Counted from the first letter of the stretch, positions 42,023 to 50,733 are shown. The stretch: DNA of 64,000 nt from Nocardia neocaledoniensis (GCF_029868625.1 NZ_JARWOJ010000330.1:1-64000), one strand, 5' to 3'. Notes: generated by a model not told the origin, from the sequence alone. Numbers and translations are program-made.

Positions 42023-43108
42023 TCGGGGCAACCGGGCGGGGTCCGCCAGGCCGTTGCCGGTGATCAGCGGCAGGTCGAGGGTGGTGCGGATGCCCGGCGC
42101 CGCGGCGACGACGGCGGGAATGGCGTTGACCAGGCGCATGGCGGTGCCGACGAGACTGGCGTGGTTGTGGTCGCCGTGATCGCTGAACATGGCCAGGTCG
42201 AGGGTGTAGTGCGGTTCGCCGGTGACCTCGACCCGGTAGGACCCGCCGGCGCGGGCGGGTTGTGGCCAGTCGGGAGCGAGGTCGGCGCGCAGCCGGGTGA
42301 CGTGTTCGAGGACTGTCACCGCCCGGTCGCCGACCACGCCGCGGACCTCGAACCGCAGGGCTGCCGCCGTGCCTTCGGCGATGGTGCCCGAGTCGATGTC
42401 GAAGGCCTCGGGCGCGGGCAGCCGCTCGAAATCCTGGGTGACGGCGTCGAGTTCGACGCCGAGGCCCGCGGCCAGCTGGCGCACCACGCTGCCCCAGGCC
42501 AGCGACAGCACCCCCGGCTGCAACAGCAGCGGGGTGTCGGTCATCGGGCGGCCGAAGCCCATGATGTCGAACATGACCGCGGCGTTGTCGTAGGTCGAAT
42601 AGTCGACGATCTCGAGGCAGCGCACCTGCTCGACGGCGCGACAGGTGCCGAGCAGGGCCAGCGGCAGCAGGTCGTTGGCGAAACCGGGGTCGATGCCGTT
42701 GACGAACAGCGACGAACCACCCTGTGCGGCAGCATGTTCCACCGGTTCGAGCAGCTCGGCGGGCAGGACGTCCCACGGGTGCTGCAGGAACACCGGCGCG
42801 CTGGCCACGACGTTGATCCCGGCCGAGAGCAGCATGCGCAGGTCCGCCAGCGCGTCCATCAGCCGGTTGTCGGTCATGGCCGTGTAGACCACGCAGTCGG
42901 GACGCGCGGCCAGGATCCGCGCGGTATCGGTGGTGGCGAGAACGCCGGAGGCGGTGGGTGTTCCGGCGAGTTCGGCGGCATCCCGCCCCGCCTTCTCCGG
43001 CCCCGAGACGTGCACGCCGACCAGCTCGAGTCGGGGGTCGGCCAGCACGCCCGCCAGCGCGTGCCGTCCGACATTGCCTGTGCCCCAGTGCACTACACGA
43101 TGCGTCAT
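42011..43108 (-). CDS. NAD(P)-dependent reductase/amine dehydrogenase-like (DapB-type Rossmann fold)
   Basis: A 365-residue oxidoreductase with an N-terminal dinucleotide fold VVHWGTGNVGRHALAGVLAD and a middle domain like dihydrodipicolinate reductase/2,4-diaminopentanoate dehydrogenases (NGIDPGFANDLLPLALLG). Such actinobacterial proteins act on steroid or terpenoid-type ketones or amines, but the substrate is unknown. ATG 43,108 has AGGA upstream. It begins 8 bases after the SDR gene, so they form an operon controlled with the divergent IclR-like gene. Confidence 0.83.
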   Translation of the reverse strand: MTHRVVHWGTGNVGRHALAGVLADPRLELVGVHVSGPEKAGRDAAELAGTPTASGVLATTDTARILAARPDCVVYTAMTDNRLMDALADLRMLLSAGINVVASAPVFLQHPWDVLPAELLEPVEHAAAQGGSSLFVNGIDPGFANDLLPLALLGTCRAVEQVRCLEIVDYSTYDNAAVMFDIMGFGRPMTDTPLLLQPGVLSLAWGSVVRQLAAGLGVELDAVTQDFERLPAPEAFDIDSGTIAEGTAAALRFEVRGVVGDRAVTVLEHVTRLRADLAPDWPQPARAGGSYRVEVTGEPHYTLDLAMFSDHGDHNHASLVGTAMRLVNAIPAVVAAAPGIRTTLDLPLITGNGLADPARLPRTSP

Positions 43109-43116
43109 GGTCGTCC

Positions 43117-43908
43117 TCACAGATCGGGAAGGGGGATGGTGAGATTGGGGGCGATGAGCCCGCCGTCGACCTCGAGGACCTTCCCGGTGAGGAACGAGCC
43201 CGCGGGCGAGGCGAGAAACAGCGCGGCCGCGGCGATGTCTTCGGGCCGGCCGAGGCGGCGCAGGGGAGTGGCCTGTTCCATCTGCCCGCGCATGTCGTCG
43301 TTGCCCGCCACGACGGCCAGCGCCGAGGTCAGGATCGAGCCCGGCGCGATGGCGTTGACCCGCACGCGCGGGCTCAGATCCATGGCGGCGGAACGGGTGT
43401 AGTGCGCGAGGGCGGCCTTGGCGGTGGCGTAGGCGGCGAACGCGCGGCCGGGGAGCCTGCCCATGGTCGAGGTGATGTTGACGACCGAGCCGCCGTCGGC
43501 GGTGGCGAGCATCTTCGGCACCGCGGCCCGCACCAGGGCGTGCGCCGTTCCGACGTTGAAGGCGAACGCCTCGGCGAGATCGTCGGGGGCGGTGTCGAGC
43601 AGCGGCCTCGGCAGGGCGCCGCCCACATTGTTGACGACGGTGTCGAGGCGGCCGAACCGCGTCACCGCGGCCTCGGCCAAGCCGGCGACGGCGTCGTGAT
43701 CGGCGAGGTCGGCGACGACGACGTGCGCCTGCCGTCCCGCGGCTTCGATCTGGCCGGCGACCTCGCGCAGGTCGGATTCGGTGCGCGCGGCGATCACCAC
43801 GTCGGCACCCGCCTGGGCGAAACCGAGGGCGATGGCGGCGCCGAGCCCGCGGCCCGCACCGGTGACGACGGCGACCCGGTCGTCCAGCCGGAAGTGGTCG
43901 AGAATCAT
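43117..43908 (-). CDS. Short-chain dehydrogenase/reductase (SDR)
   Basis: A 263-residue classical SDR. The cofactor motif is [22 protein letters not shown] is the NNAG-type structural motif, catalytic Ser lies in [11 protein letters not shown] and the active pair is YATAK (Y near residue 157). The C-terminal [10 protein letters not shown] is a typical ending. It interconverts a hydroxyl and keto group with NAD(H) or NADP(H). AAGGTGGG precedes ATG 43,908. It is divergent from an IclR-like regulator with two dyads in the gap, its likely control. Confidence 0.9.
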   Translation of the reverse strand: MILDHFRLDDRVAVVTGAGRGLGAAIALGFAQAGADVVIAARTESDLREVAGQIEAAGRQAHVVVADLADHDAVAGLAEAAVTRFGRLDTVVNNVGGALPRPLLDTAPDDLAEAFAFNVGTAHALVRAAVPKMLATADGGSVVNITSTMGRLPGRAFAAYATAKAALAHYTRSAAMDLSPRVRVNAIAPGSILTSALAVVAGNDDMRGQMEQATPLRRLGRPEDIAAAALFLASPAGSFLTGKVLEVDGGLIAPNLTIPLPDL

Positions 43909-43923
43909 GATCCCACCTTGTGT

Positions 43924-43958
43924 GTCGAATATTCGACTAATCTCTGGCGAATAGTCGA
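43924..43958. promoter_or_regulatory. Two 12-bp dyads between SDR operon and IclR-like gene
   Basis: GTCGAATATTCGAC (43,924-43,937) is a perfect 14-bp palindrome. GCGAATAGTCGA (43,947-43,958) matches its core TCGAATATTCGA at 10 of 12 positions, starting 22 bases further on, two helical turns away. They lie in the 91-bp gap between the two starts and are probably the binding sites of the IclR-like regulator. Confidence 0.75.
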
Positions 43959-43999
43959 AGCAGTGTAGGGCCGGTGCCGCCGGCGAACAAGGGGTTGTC

Positions 44000-44896
44000 A
44001 TGCCGGAATCCGCGTCGCCGCCGACCCGCCGGGTCATCGAGGTGATGGAGTTGCTGACGCGCACCGAGCGCGCGCTGACCGCGTCGGAGGTCGCCGCGGC
44101 GCTCGGGCACGCCCGCGCCACCGTCACCGCGGTGCTGACCGAATTGGCCGAGGCGGGCTGGGTGCGCCGCGACCGGCAACGCCGATTCGCGCCAGGGCCC
44201 GCGCTGGCCATGCTGCGCCCGGTCACGGTCGAGGTGCCGAACGCGGCGGCCGGTGCCGCGCTGAAGGCGCTGGCGGTCGCCGCGCACTGCGGCGTGACAC
44301 TGAGCCGGATCGCCGACGGCAGGCTCATCGTGGTGGCCAAGGAGTACGCCCCCGGCGCGCGGATCCTGCCCGGACTCGCGGTGGGGCAGTCGATTCCGCT
44401 GGGCTATCCGGCCGGCGCCGCCGTGATGCCGTGGCGGGGCGAGGCCGAACGAGGCGCCTGGCTCGCGAGCGCGAACGGCCCGGCGCGCCGGGGCGCACCG
44501 GCGCTGCTGCGGTTCGTCACCACCCACGGGTGCGCGGTGTTCCGTCCCGACTCCGACGACGCCGGGCTGGTCGAGGTGCTCGCGGAGTTGCTCGGGGCGG
44601 TCGGCGCCGAGGTGGTGCAGCCGGAACTGCGCACCCGCGTCCTGCGTCAGCTGGCCCGCCTCACCGCGCGCCCCTATCGCGACGCCGATCTCGACAGCGC
44701 CGAGCTCATCCCCGTCAGCTATCTGTCCGCGCCGGTGTTCCTCGGTTCCGAAGCGCCGTACGAGGTGCAGATCGGTCCACTGCGCGCCTCGGTCAGCAAG
44801 GCCGAGCGGGCGGATTACGTCGCGGCGATCCGGACGGGCGCCGCGGCGCTGTCGGCGGCGCTGAGCGGGCCGGGGGCCGATACCGGCATTCATTGA
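44000..44896 (+). CDS. IclR-like transcriptional regulator
   Basis: A 298-residue regulator: N-terminal winged helix ([20 protein letters not shown], then [20 protein letters not shown]; about residues 11-60) and a large ligand domain (about 75-290) with [18 protein letters not shown] and [12 protein letters not shown] in the positions of the IclR effector domain. It is divergent from the SDR/reductase operon and probably autoregulated. The ligand may be the substrate of that operon. A CCGTAC-N6-GTATGT dyad just after its stop belongs to the next gene. Confidence 0.85.
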   Translation: MPESASPPTRRVIEVMELLTRTERALTASEVAAALGHARATVTAVLTELAEAGWVRRDRQRRFAPGPALAMLRPVTVEVPNAAAGAALKALAVAAHCGVTLSRIADGRLIVVAKEYAPGARILPGLAVGQSIPLGYPAGAAVMPWRGEAERGAWLASANGPARRGAPALLRFVTTHGCAVFRPDSDDAGLVEVLAELLGAVGAEVVQPELRTRVLRQLARLTARPYRDADLDSAELIPVSYLSAPVFLGSEAPYEVQIGPLRASVSKAERADYVAAIRTGAAALSAALSGPGADTGIH

Positions 44897-44907
44897 AGTA
44901 CAGACTC

Positions 44908-44925
44908 CCGTACTCGATGGTATGT
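44908..44925. promoter_or_regulatory. CCRTAC-N6-GTAYRG dyad, site 1 (multicopper oxidase)
   Basis: CCGTAC, six bases, GTATGT. It lies 47 bases before the multicopper oxidase start. The same pattern recurs at 46,773, 49,812 and 49,834. A further AGTAC-N8-GTACT dyad overlaps it on the left (44,897-44,914). Confidence 0.6.
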
Positions 44926-44972
44926 TCGCTCGCGCGGCGCCCGCGACGGTGCCGCGCGAGAAGGGTTCGACC

Positions 44973-46763
44973 ATGGAGCATTCGATCGAGCGCCGTCGGT
45001 TCCTGCGGGTGGCGGGCGCCGGCCTGCTCGGCGTGGTCGCGGGGGAGTCGGTGGCGGCTGCCGCGCCCACCGCCCCGCCGGGGCCCCTGCTGTTCCGTTC
45101 CCCCGTGGTCGAGCCGTTCGTCGACGAGCTGCCCCGCCTCCCCGTGCTGCGTGGTGACCGGCTCGAGCTCGTGGCCGGAACCACGACGCACCGGTTCCAT
45201 CGTGACCTGCCTGCGTCACCGTCGTTGGGCTACAACGGGATGAGCTATCTGGGCCCGACGATCGAGCACCGTGTCGGCACGCCGCTGCGGCTGCGCTTCG
45301 AGAACCGGATGAGCGTCCACCCGCTGGCCGCGGACATGGATACCAGCCTGCACGGCGTCGCCGAGAGCTTCCGCGCCGCGCCGCCCGCCTCGCTGCACCT
45401 GCACGGCGGCGTGACGCCACCCGACAGCGACGGGCATCCCGAGCGACTCGTCCATCCCGGCGGCGGTATCGAGCACCGGTTCCCGTTGACGCAGGACACG
45501 GGCCACCTCTGGTATCACGATCACGCGATGGGTATCACCCGCGTGAACGTCTACGCGGGGCTGGCCGGAACGCTGTTGCTGCGCGACGAATTCGACACCG
45601 GCGCACCCGGCAATCCGCTCGGCCTGCCCGCGGGGGAGTTCGAGATCCCGCTGGTGCTGCAGGAGAAGCTGTTCACCGCCGACGGGCGCCAGTCGGTCCG
45701 CTCGACCCCGATCGTGCCCGAAGGCCGCTGGGAGGGCGGGGCCGTGGGTGATGTCGGGGTGGTCAACGGGAAGATCTGGCCGTACCTGCCGGTGGCGCGT
45801 GGCCGGTACCGGTTCCGGGTGCTCAACGCGGCCTCGTTCAGTGTCTGGAATCTGTTCTTCGGCAATCGGATGCGGTTCTGGGTGATCGGCAACGACCACG
45901 GCCTGCTCGACGCACCGGTGGCCGTGCACGAGCTGCGGTTGGCGCCGGGGGAGCGGGTGGACCTGCTGGTGGACTTCACCGAGCTGGCGCCGGGTGAGAC
46001 CGTCGAGCTGTGCAACGACGAGGCGCCGGTGTTCCAGGCCGCCGTGCTCGGCGAGGTCGCGATGCCGCGCTTCTGCCAGTTCCGGGTGCTGGATCGGCCG
46101 GGCTTCACCGGCGCGATTCCGCGGCAGCTGCGCGGCGGCACGGGGCGACCACGGGCGTTGCCGCCCATCGAGACGCCGACGGTGATCCGCGATGTCACCG
46201 TGAGTCAGCCCTATGAGCTCCGCGTGCCGCCGGCGATCATGTCGCTCAACAATCTGCGCTTCACCAGTCCCGATATCGAAATGCCGCGACAGGGCACGGT
46301 CGAGCAGTGGAACATCATCAACATCACCCCCGACCCGCATCCGATTCACCTGCACCTGGTCACTTTTCGCATTGTCGGCCGCACGCCGCTGCGCACCGTC
46401 GACTACCAGCTCGCGCACCCGCAGCCACCGATCGGCCGGAAATGGGCGCCGTCGGCGGCGGGGTTCCTCGCGGGTCCGACCCGGCCGCCCGCCGCCTGGG
46501 AGGCGGGCAGCAAGGACATCGTGCGTGCCGACGGCGGGACCGTCACGAGCATCGTCGTTCGGTTCCCCACCGCGGCGGAGCTCGGTTTCGATCCGGACGC
46601 GCCGTTCCCTCGTCACGAGCCGGGTGAGCCGACCGGCGGCGACGGCCACGGTGGGCGGCACGGGGGTGAGCACACGGGCGAACTGCGGGGCTACGTCTGG
46701 CACTGTCACCTCCTCGATCACGAGGACCACGACATGATGCTGAAGTACCGGATCGTGCCCTGA
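44973..46763 (+). CDS. Multicopper oxidase, Tat-exported (CotA/phenoxazinone-synthase-like)
   Basis: A 596-residue laccase-type oxidase. The start has a twin-arginine signal (ERRRFLRVAGAGLLGVVAGE), so it is exported folded. Copper ligands are visible: HLHGG (H142, H144), WYHDH (H182, H184), HPIHLH, and WHCHLLDHEDHDM near the C-terminus, the last matching HCHxxxHxxxxM with Met as axial type 1 ligand. It oxidises phenols, bilirubin-like or metal substrates and reduces O2 to water. A His/Gly-rich loop (GDGHGGRHGGEHTGE) precedes the last motif. It has its own dyad operator and precedes the MpaB operon. Confidence 0.93.
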   Translation: MEHSIERRRFLRVAGAGLLGVVAGESVAAAAPTAPPGPLLFRSPVVEPFVDELPRLPVLRGDRLELVAGTTTHRFHRDLPASPSLGYNGMSYLGPTIEHRVGTPLRLRFENRMSVHPLAADMDTSLHGVAESFRAAPPASLHLHGGVTPPDSDGHPERLVHPGGGIEHRFPLTQDTGHLWYHDHAMGITRVNVYAGLAGTLLLRDEFDTGAPGNPLGLPAGEFEIPLVLQEKLFTADGRQSVRSTPIVPEGRWEGGAVGDVGVVNGKIWPYLPVARGRYRFRVLNAASFSVWNLFFGNRMRFWVIGNDHGLLDAPVAVHELRLAPGERVDLLVDFTELAPGETVELCNDEAPVFQAAVLGEVAMPRFCQFRVLDRPGFTGAIPRQLRGGTGRPRALPPIETPTVIRDVTVSQPYELRVPPAIMSLNNLRFTSPDIEMPRQGTVEQWNIINITPDPHPIHLHLVTFRIVGRTPLRTVDYQLAHPQPPIGRKWAPSAAGFLAGPTRPPAAWEAGSKDIVRADGGTVTSIVVRFPTAAELGFDPDAPFPRHEPGEPTGGDGHGGRHGGEHTGELRGYVWHCHLLDHEDHDMMLKYRIVP

Positions 46764-46772
46764 CGGCGAATT

Positions 46773-46790
46773 CCATACTTTCAGGTACGG
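46773..46790. promoter_or_regulatory. CCRTAC-N6-GTAYRG dyad, site 2 (MpaB operon)
   Basis: CCATAC, six bases, GTACGG, the best match to the shared pattern. It begins 10 bases after the multicopper oxidase stop and ends 59 bases before the oxygenase start. A complementary AGTATGG (46,807-46,813) also pairs with CCATACT (46,773-46,779). Confidence 0.65.
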
Positions 46791-46849
46791 GAAAAATGTG
46801 CTTCATAGTATGGTCTACCTGACACGCAGCGACCGCCAGGAGGTCATCG

Positions 46850-48088
46850 GTGAAGTGCCCCACCGCCTTTCGCTATTGGGAAGCGCGCAGCACGCCGACC
46901 GTGCGCCGGGTCGAACGCCTCTTCACGAGGGTGACCGGGCAGCGGTTGTTTCCCACCGACGAGCAGGCCACCGCGCTGTGCGCGGACCTGTTCACCGGTG
47001 ACCCGGTGGCCGAACGCTTCGTCGCCGAGGTGATGCACGGCGAGATCGGGCCGAAAGCCGGACGCCGGATGCTGGAGACCGCGCTGGCCGAGGGCATCGA
47101 CACGGTCCCCGACGCACCGGCATCGATGCGCGCCTTGTTCGCCGAGTTCGAGACCGTGCCCGACTGGGTCGTGCCCGAGCTCGTCGAACAGGGCGCGGCG
47201 ATCTGGCGGCGCTGGGGGACCATGCTGTTCAGCTTCGCCGGCGCCGAGACACTCGAGATGTACACCGAGGCCGCGGTCGCGACCCCGCTGTCGCTGGCGG
47301 GCGGCTACGCGGGTGACAGCGCGCTGCGCCGGTTCCTCGAGACCACCCGATTCTGGATGGATGTCTCGGCCGAAGGCGCGCTGCTCACCCCGGGTTCGGC
47401 CGGGCGGGCGACCGCGCTGAAGGTGCGGGTCATGCATGTCTCGGTGCGGGCCAAGGTCGCCGAACACCCCGAATGGGATATCGAGCGATGGGGTCTGCCG
47501 ATCAGCCAGACCTACCAGATGCTCACCCTGCTCGCCGGAAGCGTGACGCCCGGCCTCGGCCTGTGGGCGCTGGGCTACCAGACGACGCCGTCGGAAATCC
47601 GTGCGCTGCTGCACTTCCAGAAGTACATGGGCCATCTGCTCGGCGTGCGGCTGCGTTGGTATCCGGAGACGGTCGGCGACGGGCTGCGGGTCCTGGCGAT
47701 GACGATCGCGTCGCGCTCCTACGACTCCGGTGAGCACGGCCGCGAACTGATCGAGTCCTATCCCGCGGCCTTCGCGCCGCGCGACGGACACCGCGGCCTG
47801 ACCCGGCTGCGCGACATGTACAACTACCGCATCAATTCCGTGTACTCGGCGATGTACATGGCACCGGGCACCCGCCGCCGGTACACCATGCCGCCCGCGT
47901 TCCCGTGGATCCTCGTCCCGATCCTGCGCTTTCCCCTCATCACGGTGCTGGAGATCGCGCGCCGGGTCTGTCCGCCCTTCGCGCGGGCGCACGAGAAGCT
48001 CATGCTCGCCCACCGCGAGAACTGGTATCGCGCCCAGATGCGAGGTCGCGAAGCGGCCTTCGACGCCAGCGGCGCCCTGCGCCGATGA
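46850..48088 (+). CDS. MpaB/Lcp-like heme oxygenase (DUF2236 family)
   Basis: A 412-residue protein of the oxygenase MpaB (DUF2236) family, which includes the latex-clearing protein Lcp, a heme b dioxygenase that cleaves polyisoprene, and the fungal MpaB that cleaves a farnesyl chain. The key motif R193-x2-H196-x3-R200 (KVRVMHVSVRAK) gives the predicted heme ligand His with its Arg neighbours. Unlike exported Lcp it has no Tat signal, so it may act on an intracellular isoprenoid or lipid. GTG 46,850 has AGGAGG 8 bases upstream. Its stop overlaps the next gene (ATGA). Confidence 0.87.
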   Translation: MKCPTAFRYWEARSTPTVRRVERLFTRVTGQRLFPTDEQATALCADLFTGDPVAERFVAEVMHGEIGPKAGRRMLETALAEGIDTVPDAPASMRALFAEFETVPDWVVPELVEQGAAIWRRWGTMLFSFAGAETLEMYTEAAVATPLSLAGGYAGDSALRRFLETTRFWMDVSAEGALLTPGSAGRATALKVRVMHVSVRAKVAEHPEWDIERWGLPISQTYQMLTLLAGSVTPGLGLWALGYQTTPSEIRALLHFQKYMGHLLGVRLRWYPETVGDGLRVLAMTIASRSYDSGEHGRELIESYPAAFAPRDGHRGLTRLRDMYNYRINSVYSAMYMAPGTRRRYTMPPAFPWILVPILRFPLITVLEIARRVCPPFARAHEKLMLAHRENWYRAQMRGREAAFDASGALRR

Positions 48089-49161
48089 ACCGACCGAAAG
48101 CAGCCATGACAGAAATCGTCGAAGTATGGAACGGACCCGGCCGTCGCGACGCGGTCCTCACCGAGGTCCAGCCGCACCACAACGGATTCCATCCCGCCGC
48201 GAGCAAGCTCGCCTTCGAACACTGGTACTTCGACGCCCATCTCGACACCGGCCACGTGGTGATCGGCTTCCTGATCCGGCGCAGGCCGGAGGACCTGCCG
48301 TGGTCGCGGCCCTGGGTGGAGATGATCGTCTACGCCCCCGACGGCACCCGGCGCCAGGTGTCGCGGCGCTACCCGCACTCGGCCACCGCGTTCTCGCCCG
48401 ACGCCTGCGACGTCCGCATCGGAGCGAACACCGCGCGCACCGAGCACACCGACGGCCTGCCGACCCACCATCTGCGGATGCGGGAGGACGGGGTCGCGTT
48501 CGACCTGCGATTCCACAACGAGGTCCCCGGCTGGATGCCCGGCAAGGGCGAAACCCGTTTCGGCACCGCGGATTCCTTCGGCTGGATGGTCGGTGCGCCG
48601 CGAGCCGTGGTGCGCGGGTCGATCGAACTCGACGGTGTGCGGCACGAGGTCACCGGGCGTGGGTATCACGACCACAACTGGGGCGTCGGCGACATGAAGA
48701 AGATCATCGAGCGCTGGCACTGGGGCAGGCTGTACGTCGAGGACTACTCCCTGCTGTACGCCTCGGTGCTCACCCAGCAGCGCGCGGGTGGTCACGAGAT
48801 CAGCCCGCTCATGCTCGCGCACGACACCGAGATCGTGTTGTCCACCGGCGAGACCGAGCTCACCGAGGGGCCCGCGCGCTTCGACGCGACCGCGGGCCGC
48901 ACCTACCCCGAGTGGATCGAGCTGCGTGTCCCCGGCGAACTGGAACTGCGACTGGAGGTTTCGCGGGTCATCCACGCCCACGATCTGCTCGACGATCTGC
49001 CCGTGGTGCGGGCCAGGCCGATCAAACCGCTGGTGCGCCGGCTGGTCGGGCATCCCGGCTACTTCCGCTTCGAATCCGCCTTCGAATTGACCGTGCGCAC
49101 CGGCGCAGGCGCCGAGACGCGGTCGGGCACGACGCTGCACGAACTCGTCGCGTTGACCTGA
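48085..49161 (+). CDS. CrtC/AttH lipocalin-like protein
   Basis: A 358-residue protein with the twin lipocalin-like fold of carotenoid 1,2-hydratase (CrtC) and AttH proteins. Matching segments are KLAFEHWYFDAHLDTGHVVI, RGYHDHNWGVGDMKKIIERW and HWGRLYVEDYSLLYASV. Such barrels bind or hydrate hydrophobic polyenes or steroid-like molecules. The start overlaps the oxygenase stop by four bases; ATG 48,106 is an alternative. Coupled synthesis suggests that it handles the substrate or product of the MpaB-like oxygenase. Confidence 0.83.
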   Translation: MNRPKAAMTEIVEVWNGPGRRDAVLTEVQPHHNGFHPAASKLAFEHWYFDAHLDTGHVVIGFLIRRRPEDLPWSRPWVEMIVYAPDGTRRQVSRRYPHSATAFSPDACDVRIGANTARTEHTDGLPTHHLRMREDGVAFDLRFHNEVPGWMPGKGETRFGTADSFGWMVGAPRAVVRGSIELDGVRHEVTGRGYHDHNWGVGDMKKIIERWHWGRLYVEDYSLLYASVLTQQRAGGHEISPLMLAHDTEIVLSTGETELTEGPARFDATAGRTYPEWIELRVPGELELRLEVSRVIHAHDLLDDLPVVRARPIKPLVRRLVGHPGYFRFESAFELTVRTGAGAETRSGTTLHELVALT

Positions 49162-49168
49162 GGGCGGT

Positions 49169-49786
49169 TCATCCGGGTGGCTGCTCGCTGGTGATGAATC
49201 GGAAGAACTCGCGGCGCTGCTCCTCGGTCGGCACCGGCAGGTTCTGATTGCCGTGCACGAAACCGATTCCGGCGAAGCACATCACGCCGGCGCGCAGCTC
49301 CGCCTGGTCCGCGGAGAACCCCATGTCGACCAGCGTGCCCGCGAGGGTATGGAAGATGCGCTGGTCCAGTGCCCTCACCGCCTCGGCGACCTTGGCGTTG
49401 GTGCGCGCCCAGTCGCGCACCGCGAGCTCGACCTGCCACACCCGCTCCCCGGTGAGCAACTCACCCATCCTGGCCAGCCGTTCCTGCGGGGGCAGGTCGT
49501 CGAGATCCTGGAAGCCGCGGGCCGCGTCGTTGTGATCAGCGCACCAGAACTGCGCGGTGGTCTCCAGCAGCTGGTCGATGCCGTCGAAGTGCCAGTAGAA
49601 GCTGCCCTTGGTGACGCCGAGTTCCTCGCACACCTTGGCGATGGTGATCGCGGCGACGCCCTCGCGCAGCAGTATCCTCAGTGCGGCGGCGGTCCAGTCC
49701 TCGACACCGAGCCTGCGTGCCGCTCCCCGCGCCGACGCCGCTTTGCGTTTGGACACCGGCGCCGGCGGCCGCGAATTCTCGGTCAT
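49169..49786 (-). CDS. TetR family regulator, likely controller of the oxidase/oxygenase regulon
   Basis: A 205-residue repressor: HTH ITIAKVCEELGVTKGSFYWHF (about 48-68) and a C-terminal ligand domain. The FYWHF variant is typical of the group. ATG 49,786 begins the normal basic N-terminus; the frame runs further upstream without family match. It is convergent with the lipocalin gene (7 bases apart) and divergent from the LLM gene. The gap upstream carries two copies of the dyad also found before the multicopper oxidase and the oxygenase operon, so it probably controls all of them and itself. Confidence 0.88.
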   Translation of the reverse strand: MTENSRPPAPVSKRKAASARGAARRLGVEDWTAAALRILLREGVAAITIAKVCEELGVTKGSFYWHFDGIDQLLETTAQFWCADHNDAARGFQDLDDLPPQERLARMGELLTGERVWQVELAVRDWARTNAKVAEAVRALDQRIFHTLAGTLVDMGFSADQAELRAGVMCFAGIGFVHGNQNLPVPTEEQRREFFRFITSEQPPG

Positions 49787-49811
49787 GCCCTCTTCCTTCC
49801 GGCCACGCCGA

Positions 49812-49829
49812 CCGTACTCGGCCGTACAG
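49812..49829. promoter_or_regulatory. CCRTAC-N6-GTAYRG dyad, site 3
   Basis: CCGTAC, six bases, GTACAG, 26 bases upstream of the TetR start (minus strand). It is one of two copies in the 110-bp gap between the TetR regulator and the LLM oxidoreductase; a dyad here fits autorepression. Confidence 0.6.
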
Positions 49830-49833
49830 TCGA

Positions 49834-49851
49834 ACCTACCAAAGGGTATGG
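49834..49851. promoter_or_regulatory. CCRTAC-N6-GTAYRG dyad, site 4
   Basis: ACCTAC, six bases, GTATGG. The right arm is perfect and the left arm keeps the TAC core. It starts 22 bases after site 3, two helical turns away, and ends 45 bases before the LLM oxidoreductase start. Confidence 0.5.
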
Positions 49852-49896
49852 GACCGTCGCGGAATAAGTGGCTCGGTGGCCCGAGTTGCCCCCGGC

Positions 49897-50733
49897 ATGA
49901 CCAGAGATGATCTCGGAACATTCGGTGTGTGGCGCCATTTCCAGGGGTTCACGCCCGAAGCGGCTCGCGAGCTCGAAGAGCTCGGATACAGCGCGCTGTG
50001 GCTCGGCGGGTCGCCACCGGCGGACCTGCGGACGGCCGAAACCCTGGTGGCGGCGACCGAGTCGCTGACCATCGGGACCAGCATCGTGAACATCTGGACC
50101 GCGCCCGCCGACGTCGTCGCCGCATCGTTCCACCGGATCGACCAGCGGTTCCCCGGCCGCTTCCTGCTCGGTATCGGGGTGGGTCATCGCGAGGCGAACG
50201 GACCGGGCGCGGTGAAACCCTACGACGCGCTGGTGGCGTATCTGGACGACCTCGACGCGGCGGGAGTGCCGAAGGAGCGCAGGGCGCTCGCGGCCCTGGG
50301 ACCGCGGGTGCTGGAACTCGCCCGTGACCGCACCGCGGGCGCGCTGCCCTACCTCGCCCCGCCGGAGCACACCGCGATCGCCCGCACGTCCCTCGGCGCG
50401 GACGCGCTGCTGGTCGCCGAACAGAAGGTCGTCGTCGACGACGATCCCGAGCGCGCGCGTGAGATCGCCAGGTACATGGTGCCCATGTACCTGGGACTGG
50501 TGAACTACGTCAGCAATCTGCGCCGGTTGGGATTCTCCGAGGAGGACCTCACCGCGCCGGGTAGCGACCGGCTGATCGACATCCTCGCGATCCACGGCAC
50601 GCCCGCCGCGATCGCCGCCGGCTTGGTGGCGCACGTGGACGCCGGCGCCGACCACGTCGCGATCCAGGCGCTGAACCAGGACTACCTCGCGGCACTGCGC
50701 GCGCTGGCGCCGGAGCTGCCGTTCGCGCGGTGA
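49897..50733 (+). CDS. LLM class F420-dependent oxidoreductase
   Basis: A 278-residue luciferase-like (beta/alpha)8 protein of the F420-type group seen in mycobacteria and Nocardia. Characteristic segments are GVWRHFQGFTPEAARELEEL, GYSALWLGGSP, TIGTSIVNIWTAPADVVAAS and GRFLLGIGVGHREANGPGAV. Such enzymes use deazaflavin F420 (or FMN) to reduce or oxidise lipids, aldehydes or cofactor-linked alcohols. ATG 49,897 fits the family N-terminus. It is divergent from the TetR gene and lies beside a double operator, so it is probably part of the same regulon as the oxygenase cluster. Confidence 0.87.
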   Translation: MTRDDLGTFGVWRHFQGFTPEAARELEELGYSALWLGGSPPADLRTAETLVAATESLTIGTSIVNIWTAPADVVAASFHRIDQRFPGRFLLGIGVGHREANGPGAVKPYDALVAYLDDLDAAGVPKERRALAALGPRVLELARDRTAGALPYLAPPEHTAIARTSLGADALLVAEQKVVVDDDPERAREIARYMVPMYLGLVNYVSNLRRLGFSEEDLTAPGSDRLIDILAIHGTPAAIAAGLVAHVDAGADHVAIQALNQDYLAALRALAPELPFAR

